A stretch of DNA of 64,000 bases from Neostapfia colusana (GCA_030760725.1 JASWHV010000005.1:95610622-95674621); one strand, 5' to 3'; numbered from the stretch's first letter, positions 20,901 through 33,246 are shown. Program-made: numbers and translations. The notes: generated from the sequence alone by a model not told the origin.

Positions 20901-22112
20901 GTAGAAGTTGAGTAGTTGGAATCTACTCGCGAGCTATAGTCGGATCACACGAGCATGGTTTAAAAGAGGCAAACTAAAGTTCATATATTTAAAGATGAGA
21001 CCGGGCAGGAGGGTTAGGCAGCGACAAGACGAGGTCTTGGTCGAGTAGCTCTGCCTGTGTCGGTTAAGGACCAAAGCGTGTGCGGCCCTGGGAGCAAGTA
21101 TTGAGTTGTGTACCAGATGCTTACTGCTATATGGGAACCAGGAAACCGATGAACCAGGTTCACTGGATTGTAGAGGCATACCACATCGTCTCGTTAGACC
21201 TATGAGCCCGAGACAGCGCGACCGGTTCTACAGTCGAGTTTCATGTAAAAGGTTGCCACATACGACGTAATGAAGGACACCAGATTTGGGTCTTTAGAGG
21301 CGGGCGTATGTGTCGAGTTATCCGGGTAGTGTTTGATTCAAAGCACCGTCCCTCGCGGTTATGAGTACCGCTTGCTCACTGCGCTGTGATGTAGTAATCA
21401 ATTTGTGTGAGAACAGTTTGCAAAGTTTTAATTGCTGCTATGATTATTGAAATTGCATGAAAACCTTGTTTGAAGTAGAGATAGAGCAAACTAAAGTTAA
21501 TTTCCACCCTGGGACAAGTAACATTGGAATGAAGCATTTCTTGTTTGATTGTGGAGTTCCAATGTTGCTGGGTGCAAGGGCACTACGGTGATGGCTAAAA
21601 TCTGAAAGTTAAGGATGAACTTGTAGGCTAGTCTTTTTGCAATTTACATGTTTAAGTCTTAAGTTACTTTCATGTAGAGTTGCATGCTTAGGAGAGACGG
21701 TTAAGTCTTGCTGAGACTTTGTGCTCACTCTTGCTATATGAGTGGTTTTGCAGGTCAACATCGACGCTATAAAGAAGGTTATCCGGTGAGACTTGGAAAC
21801 TTCCGAGTCAGGTAACACATGGAGAACCTAGCCGCTGCCATGTTTTCATGTTGCTAGCGAGAGGAGTCCACGGGCTGGACCTCCTCTTGAGTGCTCATTA
21901 GTTATTCGACGTGAGTTGTTTGTAGTCTTCCGCTGTGGCTAATTTATGTAAATTATTTACAAAGAACATTTGTAAGCTTTCTCATTTGATTTATGTAATA
22001 CAGTTTTCCTTATATGTGTGCTGTTGGGCACCGCATAACACGGCACCACCCAATGTGATTCCCGGGCGAGGTGCCCCGTCCCCGTGACTGAACGGGCGGT
22101 TCGGGTCCCTGT
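17996..22112 (+). repeat. 3' LTR of element B (family beta, 4117 bp)
   Basis: TGTAAAAGTC...CTGTCA. Same family as the 5' LTR of F (45209-52778 minus its insert), recognisable in the 19740-20480 block, the 20700-21200 block and the end near 22020-22112. The GC-rich core is at about 18540-19620. A CCAAG|GCAACC donor-like site (20708) and TTTTGCAG acceptor-like site (about 21752) occupy the positions of the micro-ORF junctions of other families. The first segment here is 128 bases with stops, so the coding version is not conserved in this family. Confidence 0.85.
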
Positions 22113-22882
22113 CAACTCCCATTCCCCACACCCAACGGTCGGTAACAAGCTAGCAACACTCCTAATTAGTCAGCTAACCCGCACCTATATTTGGCCTTGT
22201 GATGGCACTGTTTTCTTGGCATGTGCTCGCATGAACCGGTCCTTAGATTTACGGCAAGCAAACCACCATCTCATTCAGCAACATCCCCGAACCAAGCTCA
22301 CCTAGATCTCCTCAATTCCATGCTCATTAACATTAACAAGTTCTCATCATGTTAAATCTTATGAGTGCAGTAGCTAACCATGTTTTATTTCAGATTCCCG
22401 TGTCCATGAGTTAAGCGAAGCAAAAAAAGAAAAAACAACCATACCCAACTCATCAACTTTCCCGGCGACAAGGATGGCTTAACAAAACTAGTAAACTCCT
22501 ATAAAAGGGTGTCCCATCAAGTTGACTCAAGCATGAGTTTTCACAAGAAAACAGTTTCGAAGACATAGGATCAATATGGTCAAGGGGCACTTGCCTTGCT
22601 CCTGTGGTTTGTGTTGCTCAAGCGTCTCGATGTCTTGGTGCTGTAGCTCCTCGTAGACGGCCTCTTGAGCTCATCCTTCTACTCACGACCATGCACATAC
22701 AGAATTTACAGCAATCAATTATTGTGCATAATCTTTACTCAAGATGCAATGAGGTGAATGAATGCAAATCCTATAGTGTAATTTTATAAAACCAGTTTGT
22801 ACGTGTTCTTGCATGTTTTAGTAGGCTTTCATCGAGTTTTATGGTGATCAAGGTTGCTGGGATCAAGTGTGGACATGGTGAT
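22113..22882 (-). mobile_element. Delta-family LTR D', left fragment
   Basis: Homologous, inverted, to 50040-50610 of the delta solo LTR 48504-51751. For example, the run of ACCGGTCC and CATGAACC-type words near 22230 matches 50470-50510. It is cut at its left by the beta LTR of B and at its right by element H. The remainder resumes at 37168 after the GTGAT duplication. It contains one exon-like segment (22595-22678). Confidence 0.8.
22595..22678 (-). other. LTR micro-ORF, first exon-like segment (delta D')
   Basis: The 84-base counterpart of 50046-50129, between GAGTAG and CAAG|GCAAGT on the minus strand. The frame reads AQEAVYEELQHQ and ends PQEQ. An early TGA in the third codon marks decay. 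The matching second segment was in the part lost beyond element B. Confidence 0.45.
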
Positions 22883-23142
22883 TGTGGCGGACCGGAATCC
22901 GGTCATCCAAGATCACAGAGGGTGGTGCCGCATGATGCGACACCCGACAACACACATCATGAGAACGATATGGTATTACATAGAAAACCAACTGAATATG
23001 TACAAACTAGTACAAGACTTCAGTTACAAACTAGTATTTGGATTACAAAAGCGGAAGCTAAGTATATACAACTCACGCCACCTATCTAGCAAAAGTTGGT
23101 TGCCCAGCCCTAGGGCAACCCACACTAGCTGCACTCCTTGGC

Positions 23143-23240
23143 TCAGCGCGGCGTGTACGGCTCCCACTCAGCCGTGGCCTCCGACGGAGGGTAACCCTCA
23201 CCGGTGGACTCGTAACCCAAGTCCGTGGGTGGCTCCTCAC
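23143..23240 (-). other. LTR micro-ORF, second exon-like segment (gamma 3' LTR)
   Basis: A 98-base open segment after TTTTAAG on the minus strand, phase 1, reading GEEPPTDLGYEST then AEWEPYTPR and TGA. Its ending EWE..TP matches the alpha copies (EWESCTP), although the DNA around it is diverged. Confidence 0.5.
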
Positions 23241-24259
23241 CTTAAAACCATTTAAGCAGCAACCATGAGCACGATGGCTCAACAAGACTTAACCGACTCA
23301 CCTAGGCATGAAACTCTACATGCAGTTTACACGAACATGGGATGGTAATTTCAGCAAATGGACACGCCTACAAGTTCATCCTTAGTTCATCTTTTAGCCA
23401 CAAGTTAACAGTTCATGAATAATAATAGCAATATTTGGTGGCACACATGTAGCAATACAATTTTTCAGATCAGCAGAATTGAATCATAGCATTCCATAGT
23501 TTATCTACATTACGGCGCAGTGAACAAGTGGTACTCGTCACCGCGAGGGACGGCGAATCAACTCGATATACACCTGCAGGGATACCCGAATAGCACGTCA
23601 TGTACGTCCACACGTGGAGCTGCACACAGCACGCTCACCCCGTGTCGTATGGGACAACCTTTCACCCAACAGCCCAAACGTCGAACCGGTCGCACCAAAA
23701 TGAGCAGGAGGTTCCCTATACGGAGCATCTCTCTATGCCTGTTAGCAGATTTCCACCTTGCTGCCCTCAACCTACACCTATAAATCGGTGTGCTATACCT
23801 CAACGCCCGGAGGTTTAGGTTACATCGGTTTATCGGGGCCCATATATCCGATATGCCTTCGGTACGTTCAATACTAGTTCAGCGGCCGCACACGGGTCGA
23901 TCCTCAACCGACACGGACAGGGCTGCGCACACAAGACATCCTCTTGCTGCGCCCTAGCCCCTGCCTAGTCTAATTTTCATTACTAAAGTGATCTCACATC
24001 ACTCAAACCAATCCCGTGTGTCCCAAGTCTAAACTCGCGAGTAGATTCCAACTACTCGACTTGTACCGAAGTTCTAGGAATTATTAAGCATAGCCTGTCT
24101 ACTCGAGGTCTTAGACACTACACTCACTCTTATAGGAAAATCTGGTTACGCATTTGGGGTCTCATCCATCCAACACCTAATGCACATAAATATACCTCAC
24201 ATTAAGTATGTAAACAAAGCAAAACTTTATAAAATGGGTTAATGCAAACTGGGGCTTGC

Positions 24260-24340
24260 CTTGTTGCTGCTGGTCAGATGTTAAGGCATCGTCCGGAAGA
24301 AGGAAGTCAAGCACTTCCGGAGTCTCCTCGCCTTCAGCGA
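24260..24340 (-). other. LTR micro-ORF, first exon-like segment (gamma 3' LTR)
   Basis: An 81-base segment between ACATGTAG and CAAG|GCAAGC. The frame reads VAEGEETPEVLDF and ends SDQQQQ. It shares the VA.xEExPEVLDF pattern with alpha at the protein level. Confidence 0.5.
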
Positions 24341-26726
24341 CTACATGTTAACGAGATACTACATGTCAATTCAAATGCAATGTTTAGAATTGAATAAGTA
24401 ATTACTACAACTCTAGCTAGAGCTCCCCTTTGGTTCTGAAATTTTTATGGTGGCTTGGTAGGGTACTAACCAGAGTCTTGACCAAGTTTCATTTGCAACA
24501 AAGTTTGTTTGAGCTTTGTACAAATAAAAGCCTATTTGGCCCATATTAGAGCCCTTATGGAATTCCAGGGATTTTCATGGCTTCAACCATTTCTTACTGG
24601 AAACTAGAAATTGAGATGGTTCTAATGGAATTGGTTTCATGTCATTTGAAGAATCCTAGATGGAGTTATGCCCCAAACAAGATTTGAGAAAATCTGAAAA
24701 ATGTTTCTGTACATTTTTGTATTTTCTCAGGGCCATTTATTTAATCACACCATTAGGGGGACTAAATGAATTTGGATGGGTCTGAAAATTTCACATGTGA
24801 CTCAAGGATTTTCCAATGAACCTCACGGCCAAATTTCAGATTTTTTCATAAAGTAATTCTCCAGATAAAATTCCTAACAGTTTAAAATTTAGGGAATTAA
24901 TTCTGGAAAACTATTAAGTTTCATGAGCTGCAATTTGTGCTTCCGGAAAGTACTCAAAAAGCTGAGTTCAGCAAAATTTGGTTCACTGAATTTGGAGCTT
25001 TCTAGCAAAAGTTCTATGCATTTGAAGTTTGAACCAAATCTGAAAATTCAAATAAAGTTTAAACCGACTGGTGGGGTCCCCGGGCTACGTGTCAGCACCG
25101 CAGCTAACCCACACGGGGTTCCGCAGAGTATCCCGTGCAGTCACACGGGATCCTGGTGCCACAGCAGATCCGGCGCTGTTTAACCCGAGGCCGACATGTG
25201 GGACCCGCGGGGCTTCATCTACCTCGCGCTCCCGCGGTTCCCTGCTACCCCCTTCGCCGGAGAGCTCGCCGCCGGGCGTTCTGCTGCCCGACCTTCGACG
25301 GAACTCGCCGCCTGTGCATATTTCGGCCTGGGGAACATGGTGGTGCCGTCAACGGAGCTCAGCGATGGCCAGAACAGTGCTCCCGACGGTGACAGCGGCC
25401 GGGAGCTCATCGGCGACGTCGAACTCGGTGTCCTATGCACCTTTTTCGACGTGATTTGCTCGGGAGAGCTCTGCTGAGACTGGCTAATCACAGATATGAG
25501 CACTGATCCTCGTGAAAATGGCCGCAACTATGATCTCACCGTCGACCTAGGGCTAAAACGGCGGATGCTCGAAAAACTTGAATAGCGGCGCCACGATGGT
25601 TTTCGATGGTCTTTGATCTTAGGTGGCCATGGGGACATGTAGAACATGTGCTTAGCTGGGTTTACGCGGTGGAGGACCGATCACCACGAATTTCAGATTC
25701 TTTGCTAGCTCGGTTCTTTGAACACCGAGGACTAAACGTGGAAATACTCTCCCTACAGAGCATGAAAGGGGGTAGGGTCTTCACCGTGAGTTTGAGCAGT
25801 CTGCGGCGCGTCTCTTTGCTGTTGATCTTCGGTCACGAGAACGCCTGGATCAGCGGCGCACCGAGGACCCGAAGAGAGCGGCCGGCGAAGTGTTTCGTTT
25901 CGTCTGTGTGCGGCAGAGCGAAGAGGATGAGGCCGGATTCACGTGGGCTGGCGTTTTAACCGTGTTTTGCACCCGGCGCCCTCGGTCACCAAGCAGGAGG
26001 TGGCAGAGGCGAGGCCGTTGGGCACCGACGTCGGCAGCTGCTGGCGTGTGCTCTCCGCCGAGGGAGAAAAATCAACTGAGGATGCTTCTGTGTTAAGGCT
26101 GCTGACAAGTGGGACCTCCCCTCTAATTCTTTTTCAAAATTTTCATTTCTGTTTGCACTGAAAATATCCCAGCTACTCACAATTGAATGTGAGACTTAAG
26201 CACCAAGTCAAAGTTTGAATTTGGTTTCCTAAGTTTGAAATTGGTTTGGCTAAATTTGCTTCACATTTGAACTGAAATTCAAATTCAGTTTTTGAATAAA
26301 TGCAAATTTAGCTCCCGACAAGATAAATTCCAATGGGGATGAAAATTGGTGGGATAACTCTGAAAAATATGCTGAATTTGAATATGAAGTCAACTTTTGA
26401 ATTCAAGTGATGAAAGTTGCTGCAATTGGAATTTGCATTCAAATTGGCCCCTTTTTGAATTGTCTCCAAAAGTGTCTCAAAAAGTGTTGGATTTGCATGA
26501 AATTTAGCCTGAGCCTTCCCAAGAATATATAAGGTCTAGGGGTGAGCTCAACCTTTCATGTTCATGTGTAGCAATCCCACTTTTTGGAAGTTAGGGATTT
26601 CCCCTCTAAGCACCCTTTTGATGGTGGTTACTTGCTCTTCACAAGTGTTCACAAGATATCCACAAGATGAGCTGTGGTGTTGTGACGTGATGAACAAATT
26701 TTTGCAAGTCACTTTCTTGGGCTTTA

Positions 26727-26741
26727 TCCCTCCCCCTTAAA
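26727..26741 (-). promoter_or_regulatory. Polypurine tract of element H
   Basis: The minus strand reads TTTAAGGGGGAGGGA immediately before the 3' LTR. This confirms minus-strand orientation and that the left LTR is the 3' one. Confidence 0.8.
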
Positions 26742-26791
26742 GGAATCTCGTCCAGAGATTATAAAAGAAGAGGCGATGATGTAAGAGGAGA

Positions 26792-29700
26792 TTAACTGTG
26801 ATGAGACGCCATGAAATCCGGGTAGTTTGAGCGAAGGAATTCCTCGCTCTCCCACGTTGCTTCTTCGGCGGTGTGGTTACTCCAGAGTACCTTGTAGAAC
26901 CACAACGTTCGGCTACGTGTGGTCCGAGCCTTCTCATCAATAATTTCCACCGGATGTTCATCATACATCAAATCCGGTTGCAACTCGCCGATGTCTTCGG
27001 TGGGCACAGCAGCTGTATACTTCAGACATTTTCGCAGTTGTGATACATGGAAAACGTCGTGAACACCGGCGAGACACGCCGGTAGTTCCAGTCTGTACGC
27101 CACTGGTCCACACTTCTTCGTGATGGCATAGGGTCCAATGAATCGGGGAGCGAGTTTTCCCTTCACGCCGAATCGGTGCACGCCTTTCATCGGAGATACA
27201 CGTGCTCCCCTACGTCAAAGTGCAGCGGCCTACGCCTCTTATCAGCGTAGCTTTTCTGCTGGGATTGAGCGGCCTTCAAGTTAGCTTGAATCATCCGAAC
27301 GCGCTCTTCGGCGTCGTTCACCACATCAACCCCGAATGTGACCCTCTCACCAGACTCGCACCAGTTTAACAGGATGCGGCATTTACGACCGTAGAGAGCT
27401 TCATAGGGTGCCATCTTGATACTTGCCTGATAGCCGTTATTGTACGAGAATTCCGCCAACGGTAGGTGATCATCCCAGTTCCTACTGTGGTAGATGGCAC
27501 ACGCTCTCAACATGTCTTCTAGTACCTGGTTCACCCTCTCTGTTTGCCCATCTGTCTGAGGGTGATAGGCAGAGCTTCTAATCAGCTTAGTACCCAGTGC
27601 AGCGTGCAACTGCTCCCCAAAACGAGGCATGAATAACACACCTCGATCTGAGACTATGGTCTTGGGTACCCCATATATGCATAGGATTTTCTCTATGTAC
27701 AGCTCCACATATTTGCCGGCATTGTAACGTGTATGCACAGGGATGAAGTGAGCTGTCTTGGTTAACCGATCAACGATTACCCAAATGGAATCATGCTTGT
27801 TGGAAGTCAGGTGTAATCCCACAATGAAATCCATGCTCACATCTTCCCATTTCCATGCCGGGATTTTCAGGGGTTGCAGCAGCCCTGATTTCTTCATATG
27901 ATCAGCTTTCACTCGTCTACATGTATCACACTCGGATACGTACTTCGCTACTTCCCGCTTCACCCGTGTCCACCAAAATTTCTTTTTCAAATCTTGGTAC
28001 ATTTTGTTGCTGCCTGGATGAATGGAGTATTTAGACAAGTGATCTTCATCAAGAATTTTCTTCCTCAGCTCCATGTTCCGGGGTACGACTATGCGGTCAT
28101 TGAACCACAGCGTCCCCTCATCATCCTTCTGGGGAAAAATTTGATTTCCCCGTTGTCTATCCGTCTCCGGAGATGTGCCATACCCTTATCAACCTTCTGA
28201 GCTGCAATGATGTCCTCCCTAATAGTAGGGACGAGAGCAAGGTTGTATAGTGATCCATAAGGAACCAAGTATAAACTCGGCTCTTTGTCCTCCACCGGTG
28301 CAATGGTGAGGTTATGGACATGTGATTTCTGACTCAGCGCGTCGGCAACCACATTCGCCATGCCGGAGTGGTAATGAATCTCAATCTCATAGTCTTTGAT
28401 TAGTTCTAACCACCTCCTTTGCCTCATATTAAGCTCCTTCTGGGTGAAAATGTACTTCAAGCTCTTGTGGTCGGTGTAGAGATGCACCAAATTCCCCAGG
28501 AGATAGTGCATCCACATTTTTAGCGCCAACACCACCGCAGCGAGCTCAAGATCATGAGTCGGATAGTGCTGCTCATGGTTCCGAAGTTGGCGTGAGCCAT
28601 ATGCGACCACACGTCCTTCCTGCATCAACACGCAGCCGAGCCCAATACCGGACGCATCACAATACACGTCGAAGGGCTTGGTTGTATCCGGTTGAGCTAA
28701 GACCGGGGCTGTTGTGAGATGCTTCACTAATGCTTGGAATGCCCCTTCACATGCCGTGTTCCAAACATATTTTGTTCCCTTCTTCAGCAATTCTGTCATC
28801 GGCTTAGCAAGCTTGGAGAAGCTTGGAATGAATCTCCGATAGTATCCCGCTAAGCCGAGGAAGCTTCTGACTTCATGGACTGAAGTGGGACCTTTCCATT
28901 TCAGCACTTGCTCGATTTTGCTTGGGTCAACCGCAATGCCTTCCGCTGAGATGATATGCCCCAAAAATGGCACTTGGCTGATCCAAAACTCACATTTGCT
29001 GAACATGGCATATAGCTTATGGTCTCTTAGGCGTTGAAGAAATATCCTCAAGTGTTCGGCGTGTTCTGCTTCTATCTTGGAGTAAACCATGATATCATCA
29101 ATGAACACCACCACGAACTTGTCCAGCTCCGGCATGAACACCGAGTTCATGAGATACATGAAATGTGCCGGGGCATTGGTGAGACCAAAAGACATGACGA
29201 GATATTTATATAAGCCATATCTCATCGAGAAGGCCGTCTTCGGGATATCCTCCGCTCGGATTTTTATTTGATGATACCCGGAGCGAAGGTACATCTTTGA
29301 GAACACACCTGCACCCACAAGCTGATCAAACAGGATGTCAATGCGGGGCAGTGGGTATTTGTTCTTTATGGTGACGGTGTTGAGCGGCCGGTAGTCCACA
29401 CACAGCCTCAAGGTTTCATCCTTCTTCTTTACGAACAACGCTGAGCATCCCCAAGGCGAGGAACTCGGCCTAATGAATCATTTGCTCAACAGATCATTGA
29501 GCTGTTCTTTTAGTTCAGCCAGCTCGTTTGGAGCCATTTTGTAGGTCTCCGTGATATTGGCGTAGTCCCGGGTGCAAGCTCAATCTTGAACTCGACATCC
29601 CGCTCAGGTGGCATGCCCGGAAGATCATCCAGAAACACATCGGGGTACTCCCGGACTATGGGGATGTCCTCTAACTTGAGAGCTTCAGCATTATTAATTT

Positions 29701-30088
29701 CTGAAACTTCCCGGACTGGATTGTCTAGCACCATGGAATGCGGACGGTGGAATGGAGAATTCAAATGAACCGTCCGTGTCTGAGTGTCCAGGAGGGCGCC
29801 ATGGTAGCATAACCATGACATCCCTAAGATTGCATCAATCTTTTGCCCTGTAAGGATTATCAAGGTGGTGGGATACAGCTTCCCACCTAAGCACATAGGT
29901 GCTTTTGGAATCATCATATTTGCTGAAATCTTCCCTCCCGGTGAGCAGATCATATATGTGCAGTCGGTTGGGAAGACATGCATTTGATGCTTAGCCACAT
30001 AGGATGCACTTATAAAACTGTGGTTTGCACCAGAATCGAATAAAATGATGATTCCTTGGTCGTTGAGAGTGAACGTACCCGCCAGCAC
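26792..30088 (-). pseudogene. pol: pol: protease, reverse transcriptase, RNase H, integrase, chromodomain-like tail (element H)
   Basis: Read on minus: an aspartic protease (LFDSGANHSFIS near 30020, ILGMSW near 29815), then reverse transcriptase, RNase H, integrase (HLSKYSIHPG and CDTC zinc ligands, MDFIVGL, VSDRGVLF, QTERVNQ) and a chromodomain-like end (KVLWSNHTAEEATWE). Defects: a frameshift near 29560, a TGA in the stretch before FIRPSS near 29487, a frameshift near 28130, and a roughly 10-base deletion near 27190. In RT motif A the expected Asp of KMDLRSG is Tyr (codon at 29289-29291), which alone should abolish polymerization. The FIDD box near 29095 is intact. Confidence 0.9.
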
Positions 30089-30928
30089 GTTGTCTCCCTC
30101 TGGGGCGTCCTCATTATCGAGGTTGCGAACGCCCCCAGTTTGCTGACCAACCTTCTTGACCGGAGGTCGGCCTCGAGCACCACTATGGAACTGGGCTTTC
30201 CTGCTGCTCTACTGCCCCTGGGGACAGTCCTTCGAGAAATGGCCTGCCTGGCCACACGTAAAGCAAGTGTAGCGAGGCGGTCCTCCGCTGATCGGCGGAC
30301 GGAAACCCGGGGCGCGTTGTGGCGGTGGGAACACCCGAGGTACCATCTGCTTCTGCTGCTGCTGCTGTTGCGGTCGCGGTGGTGGCATCGGCAGTCGGAA
30401 CGGGGATGGCTGAAAAGAACGACCCCCGAACTGCTGAGGCCGCGCCGGTGGATGCCACTGCTGACCGGATGGTGTCCGATACACCATACGGTATTTCTGG
30501 GGAGCTTCACCCCCACTGCTGGCTGGAGTGCTGCGCTTCCGCTGCTCAGCCGCCAATTTCTGCTGAGCGTCTTCTTGCATGATCGCGGCACTAACGAGTT
30601 CGTTGAAGCTACCACGATTGCAATGGACGAGATGCGTCTCATCTCATGGTGTAACCCCCGATAGAAGTGCTCCCGTTTCTTCTCCTTGGTGGAGACGTAA
30701 TCCGACGCATATTGCGCCAGATGGTTGAAGGCACGGGAGTAGTCATGGGCACTCCTCCCGCCCTGCTTCAGCTCCAAGAACTCTTAGAACTTCTGCTTCA
30801 TTATCCCGGGAGGGATATGGTAGGCGCGGAACGCCTCCCGGAATTCTTCCCACTCCACGGCATGGCCAGCCAGACGTGAGGCGACATAATTCACCCACCA
30901 TGCACCAGCGGCACCGTGAAGCTGCTGA
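30089..30928 (-). pseudogene. gag: gag, C-terminal two-thirds with zinc knuckle (element H)
   Basis: From the inversion breakpoint at 30928 the minus strand reads QQLHGAAGAWWVNYV, the core FREAFRAYHIPPGI, then ELKQGGRSAHDYSRAFN. A Pro/Gln-rich stretch follows, then a CCHC zinc knuckle (CFTCGQAGHFSKDC, about 30225-30270). A TAA at 30784-30786 and a frameshift near 30630 break it. The first 136 or so codons are in the inverted block at 32840-33246 on the other strand. Confidence 0.88.
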
Positions 30929-32839
30929 CGGTGAGGATTCACTAGTTTGCCCATATAAGGACTATATTAGCATAGTTACTTAAAGTGGCAAGACTAACAT
31001 ATGTTTTATAATTCTGAATTTTAATTATGTAACGACGCACCTACGCTCTGGTAAGAATGGTAAGGAACGCCACCGAAAGTGGTTCAATTTCGGTTAGCTC
31101 CCCTGACGAGGAACGTGGTTCAGGGATAGGTCTCACAGCTTGGTGTGAGACGTCAATATGAAACTCTTGGACTCTTCATGTTCCTGAGTTCATATGAAAC
31201 GCTGATCCCTAGCATACATTAGGCAAGTAAGTGGAGATCCCATCGCGTGGTCAGTAACGCGAGAGTGTGTTCATCTAGAAATAGCCTAGGAGGACATACG
31301 CAGCGCTTGTCATCGGCGTGTCCTGCAGGGCAGTAGGTGGTATCTGTTGGGTTGATAAAATTCCCAACCGTGACGACCCGTTCACGCTCTACTCGGGTTC
31401 CCCGTCGTGTGGTGTTGAAACATGATCACGTACCTTGAGACGTGGCTTAACTCAAGGACGGCCGTATGGCAATGTACGGGCGTTTGTATTTACTTTCAAA
31501 TATGGACCTGCCTGAAATGGAAATAACCATTGAGTGCATCATTATTGTGTGGTTTTCTGCAGGTACTAACCACGTATATATCCCGTGTAGTACACGTGTG
31601 CGAGAGACCGTTTAGTGCCACAATTGAGACGTATATGACGGTATAATCCGGTTAGGATTTTCTTTTTTTGTGAGGAACGTAGTACCGACATATCATAGGC
31701 ATATGCACGAAAAATAATTATAACAAGGAATTAAAATCACTAAGTTTCAACATTTAGAACCCTGGTTGGGTAGAAAAATTCAATAGTGGATCAGTGTAGA
31801 TCCAAGTGAATGAAAAACAGAGTGCTCTGTTTTGGGCAGCAAGTTTGCTGAACTTTGACAAGACATAACTCACAGATACTTAGCCAATGGAGGTGTGGGA
31901 AATAGTTCTGGAAAGGTGATTAAGTTCTCTACAACTTTTTTGTAGACTCCCAGAACTGAATCACAACTTAAGCTGGCCGAAATTCCAGAGGATTGTGAAC
32001 TGTCCAGAACCAGGACAGAGTCAAAAACACCCTCTGGACTGTTCTGTTTTTCAAGCATAACTTACAGTAGAAAAATCTAAAATTTCCATATCATACATCT
32101 TTATAAAGGGTAGGAGATGTGTTACATCTTTGTAATTCAAAGTTCTGAAATTTTAGCACGGAATTCAGTGGAAAAACAGAGTTGGAAACAGCAACTTCCC
32201 AAAGGAGGTGCTGTTGAAATTCTTCCAGAAATTCTGTTGACTTTGAATTACCATAACTTTTAAAACAGAGCTGATCTGAGGGCAAACAAATACTCGTTGG
32301 GAAGATACTGAAGTTAACTTTAACTTTGGTATTCAGCTTGAATCAGGAAAGTGCCCAGAACCAGATCAAAATCTGGGATATGTAAAAACTGGTCATTCTG
32401 ACAGAGGAATGACAGTTGAACTCATTTGAGAGATTGTTGTACCCTAGGAGGTTTAAGTACTTCCAATGGGGTAGAATATACTCATGAGTGGTTATCTTCA
32501 ACTAGTGAAAGATTTGAGTATATGTCTTACTCAAGTTTCTTTTGCTAGAGACCATGTTTGTGTCGTATTGAAGATAAAAGGGTAGTATACGTGATGACAA
32601 AGCGATGTAACGTCTCGTAGTGACCAAACCTAGTTGGGATGAACTTCCAAAAAAAAGTCCGTCAAGTTGGATTTAACTAGCTTGTATTTGGTCTGGTAAT
32701 GGTGTAGCTTGTGCAAAGCTATTACATTATCTACATACGAGATGTATCGCATGTTTTACAGTCAATATGTTTTACGCCTATTTTATTGGACTGCATGAAG
32801 TATGTTGAGGGACTGATGTTTATTGTCGTATGGTTGCAG
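30929..32839 (+). other. Leader of element H (inverted)
   Basis: Untranslated leader, collinear with the F leader 52850-55800. The block 30955-31650 matches 52873-53380 plus 54662-54900 of F, confirming that the 1.28-kb solo LTR in F is an insert. It begins with a donor-like ACG|GTGAGG (intron start 30931) and ends TGGTTGCAG at 32839 just before the gag ATG. There is no ORF0 counterpart here. Confidence 0.7.
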
Positions 32840-33246
32840 ATGGTTCGCACTCGGACCACACATGAGATTGGTGGCTCTAGCCAGCAGGGGGGTGATGACT
32901 CCCAGCCACCTGCCTACGACAGCACTCCGCAGCAACAACCACCACCGCCGCCTCCGCTTACGCTAGCAGATGTGATTGCGGCACTGGTGGGTGGTCGTGA
33001 GGAGCAGACCGACCTTCTCCGCACGATCGTGCAGAATACATCCCAGGCGGGGGGGGGGGGGGGAGGCGTCAAGATCGGGGGCCTCGTGAGCCCCGTGATG
33101 TGACGTACTCGGATTTCATGAGTACGCACCCTCCGGTGTTCACAGAAGCAGCAGAACCACTGGAGGCCGACAACTGGCTGCGGACAATCGAGTCCAAGTT
33201 CGGGCTGCTCCAATTTACGGAGCGGCAAAAGACTCTGTTAGCGGCG
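32840..33246 (+). pseudogene. gag: gag, N-terminal part (element H, inverted)
   Basis: ATG at 32840 directly after a CAG. The product starts MVRTRTTHEIGGSSQQ, has a Pro-run and the ADVIAALVG-type helix seen in the other gag proteins, then meets a run of 15 G (33049-33063) that shifts the frame. Past the run the frame resumes one base over, reading TYSDFMSTHPPVFTEA and WLRTIESKFGLLQF up to the breakpoint at 33246. Confidence 0.85.
33049..33063 (+). repeat. G15 homopolymer in gag
   Basis: Fifteen consecutive G residues within the H gag N-terminal coding region. The coding frame differs before and after it, so slippage here is the likely cause of the frameshift. A sequencing or assembly length error is also possible. 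Confidence 0.9.

Larger units (their letters stand above)
11498..22112 (+). mobile_element. Ty3/gypsy element B, 3' part (family beta)
   Basis: Plus-strand element from mid reverse transcriptase to the end of the 3' LTR. It is interrupted by the alpha solo LTR 12071-16111 and, at its left, by A'/A. Its 5' half is off-window. The 3' LTR ends CTGTCA at 22112. The flanking DNA (from 22113) belongs to a delta-family LTR on the minus strand, which is therefore the host of this insertion. The candidate TSD is 22113-22117 (ACTCC). Confidence 0.8.
22883..26726 (-). repeat. 3' LTR of element H (family gamma)
   Basis: Minus-strand LTR, with its outer end (reading TGTGGCGGAC on plus) at 22883. Its inner start next to the polypurine tract has lost the canonical TG (TAAAGCCC where the 5' LTR has TGTAAAATCCC). 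The GC-rich core is at 25060-26060. ORFs seen in that core (for example 25071-25454 and 25606-25959) recur in the other LTR copy only as part of the repeat, and I do not call them genes. Confidence 0.9.
30929..33246 (+). other. Inverted internal segment of element H (leader plus gag N-terminus)
   Basis: This block reads on plus while the rest of H reads on minus. At the left junction, the H gag codons for QQLHG (minus, from 30928) meet leader sequence beginning CGGTGAGG. At the right junction, the gag codons for LLAA (ending 33246) meet the reverse complement of the leader start (ACTTAGGATTA). Flipping the block restores a continuous leader and a continuous gag to within a base or so, as seen by comparison with F (52782-52870 and around 56190). 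No long inverted repeats are visible at the junctions. Confidence 0.85.

Noticed and set aside
22113..22882. Host intergenic DNA between elements B and H
   Set aside because: It aligns, inverted, to 50040-50610 of the delta solo LTR and continues at 37168, so it is retrotransposon sequence.
30056..30664. 202-codon plus-strand ORF
   Set aside because: Antisense to the zinc-knuckle region of H gag, whose sense frame has recognisable motifs.
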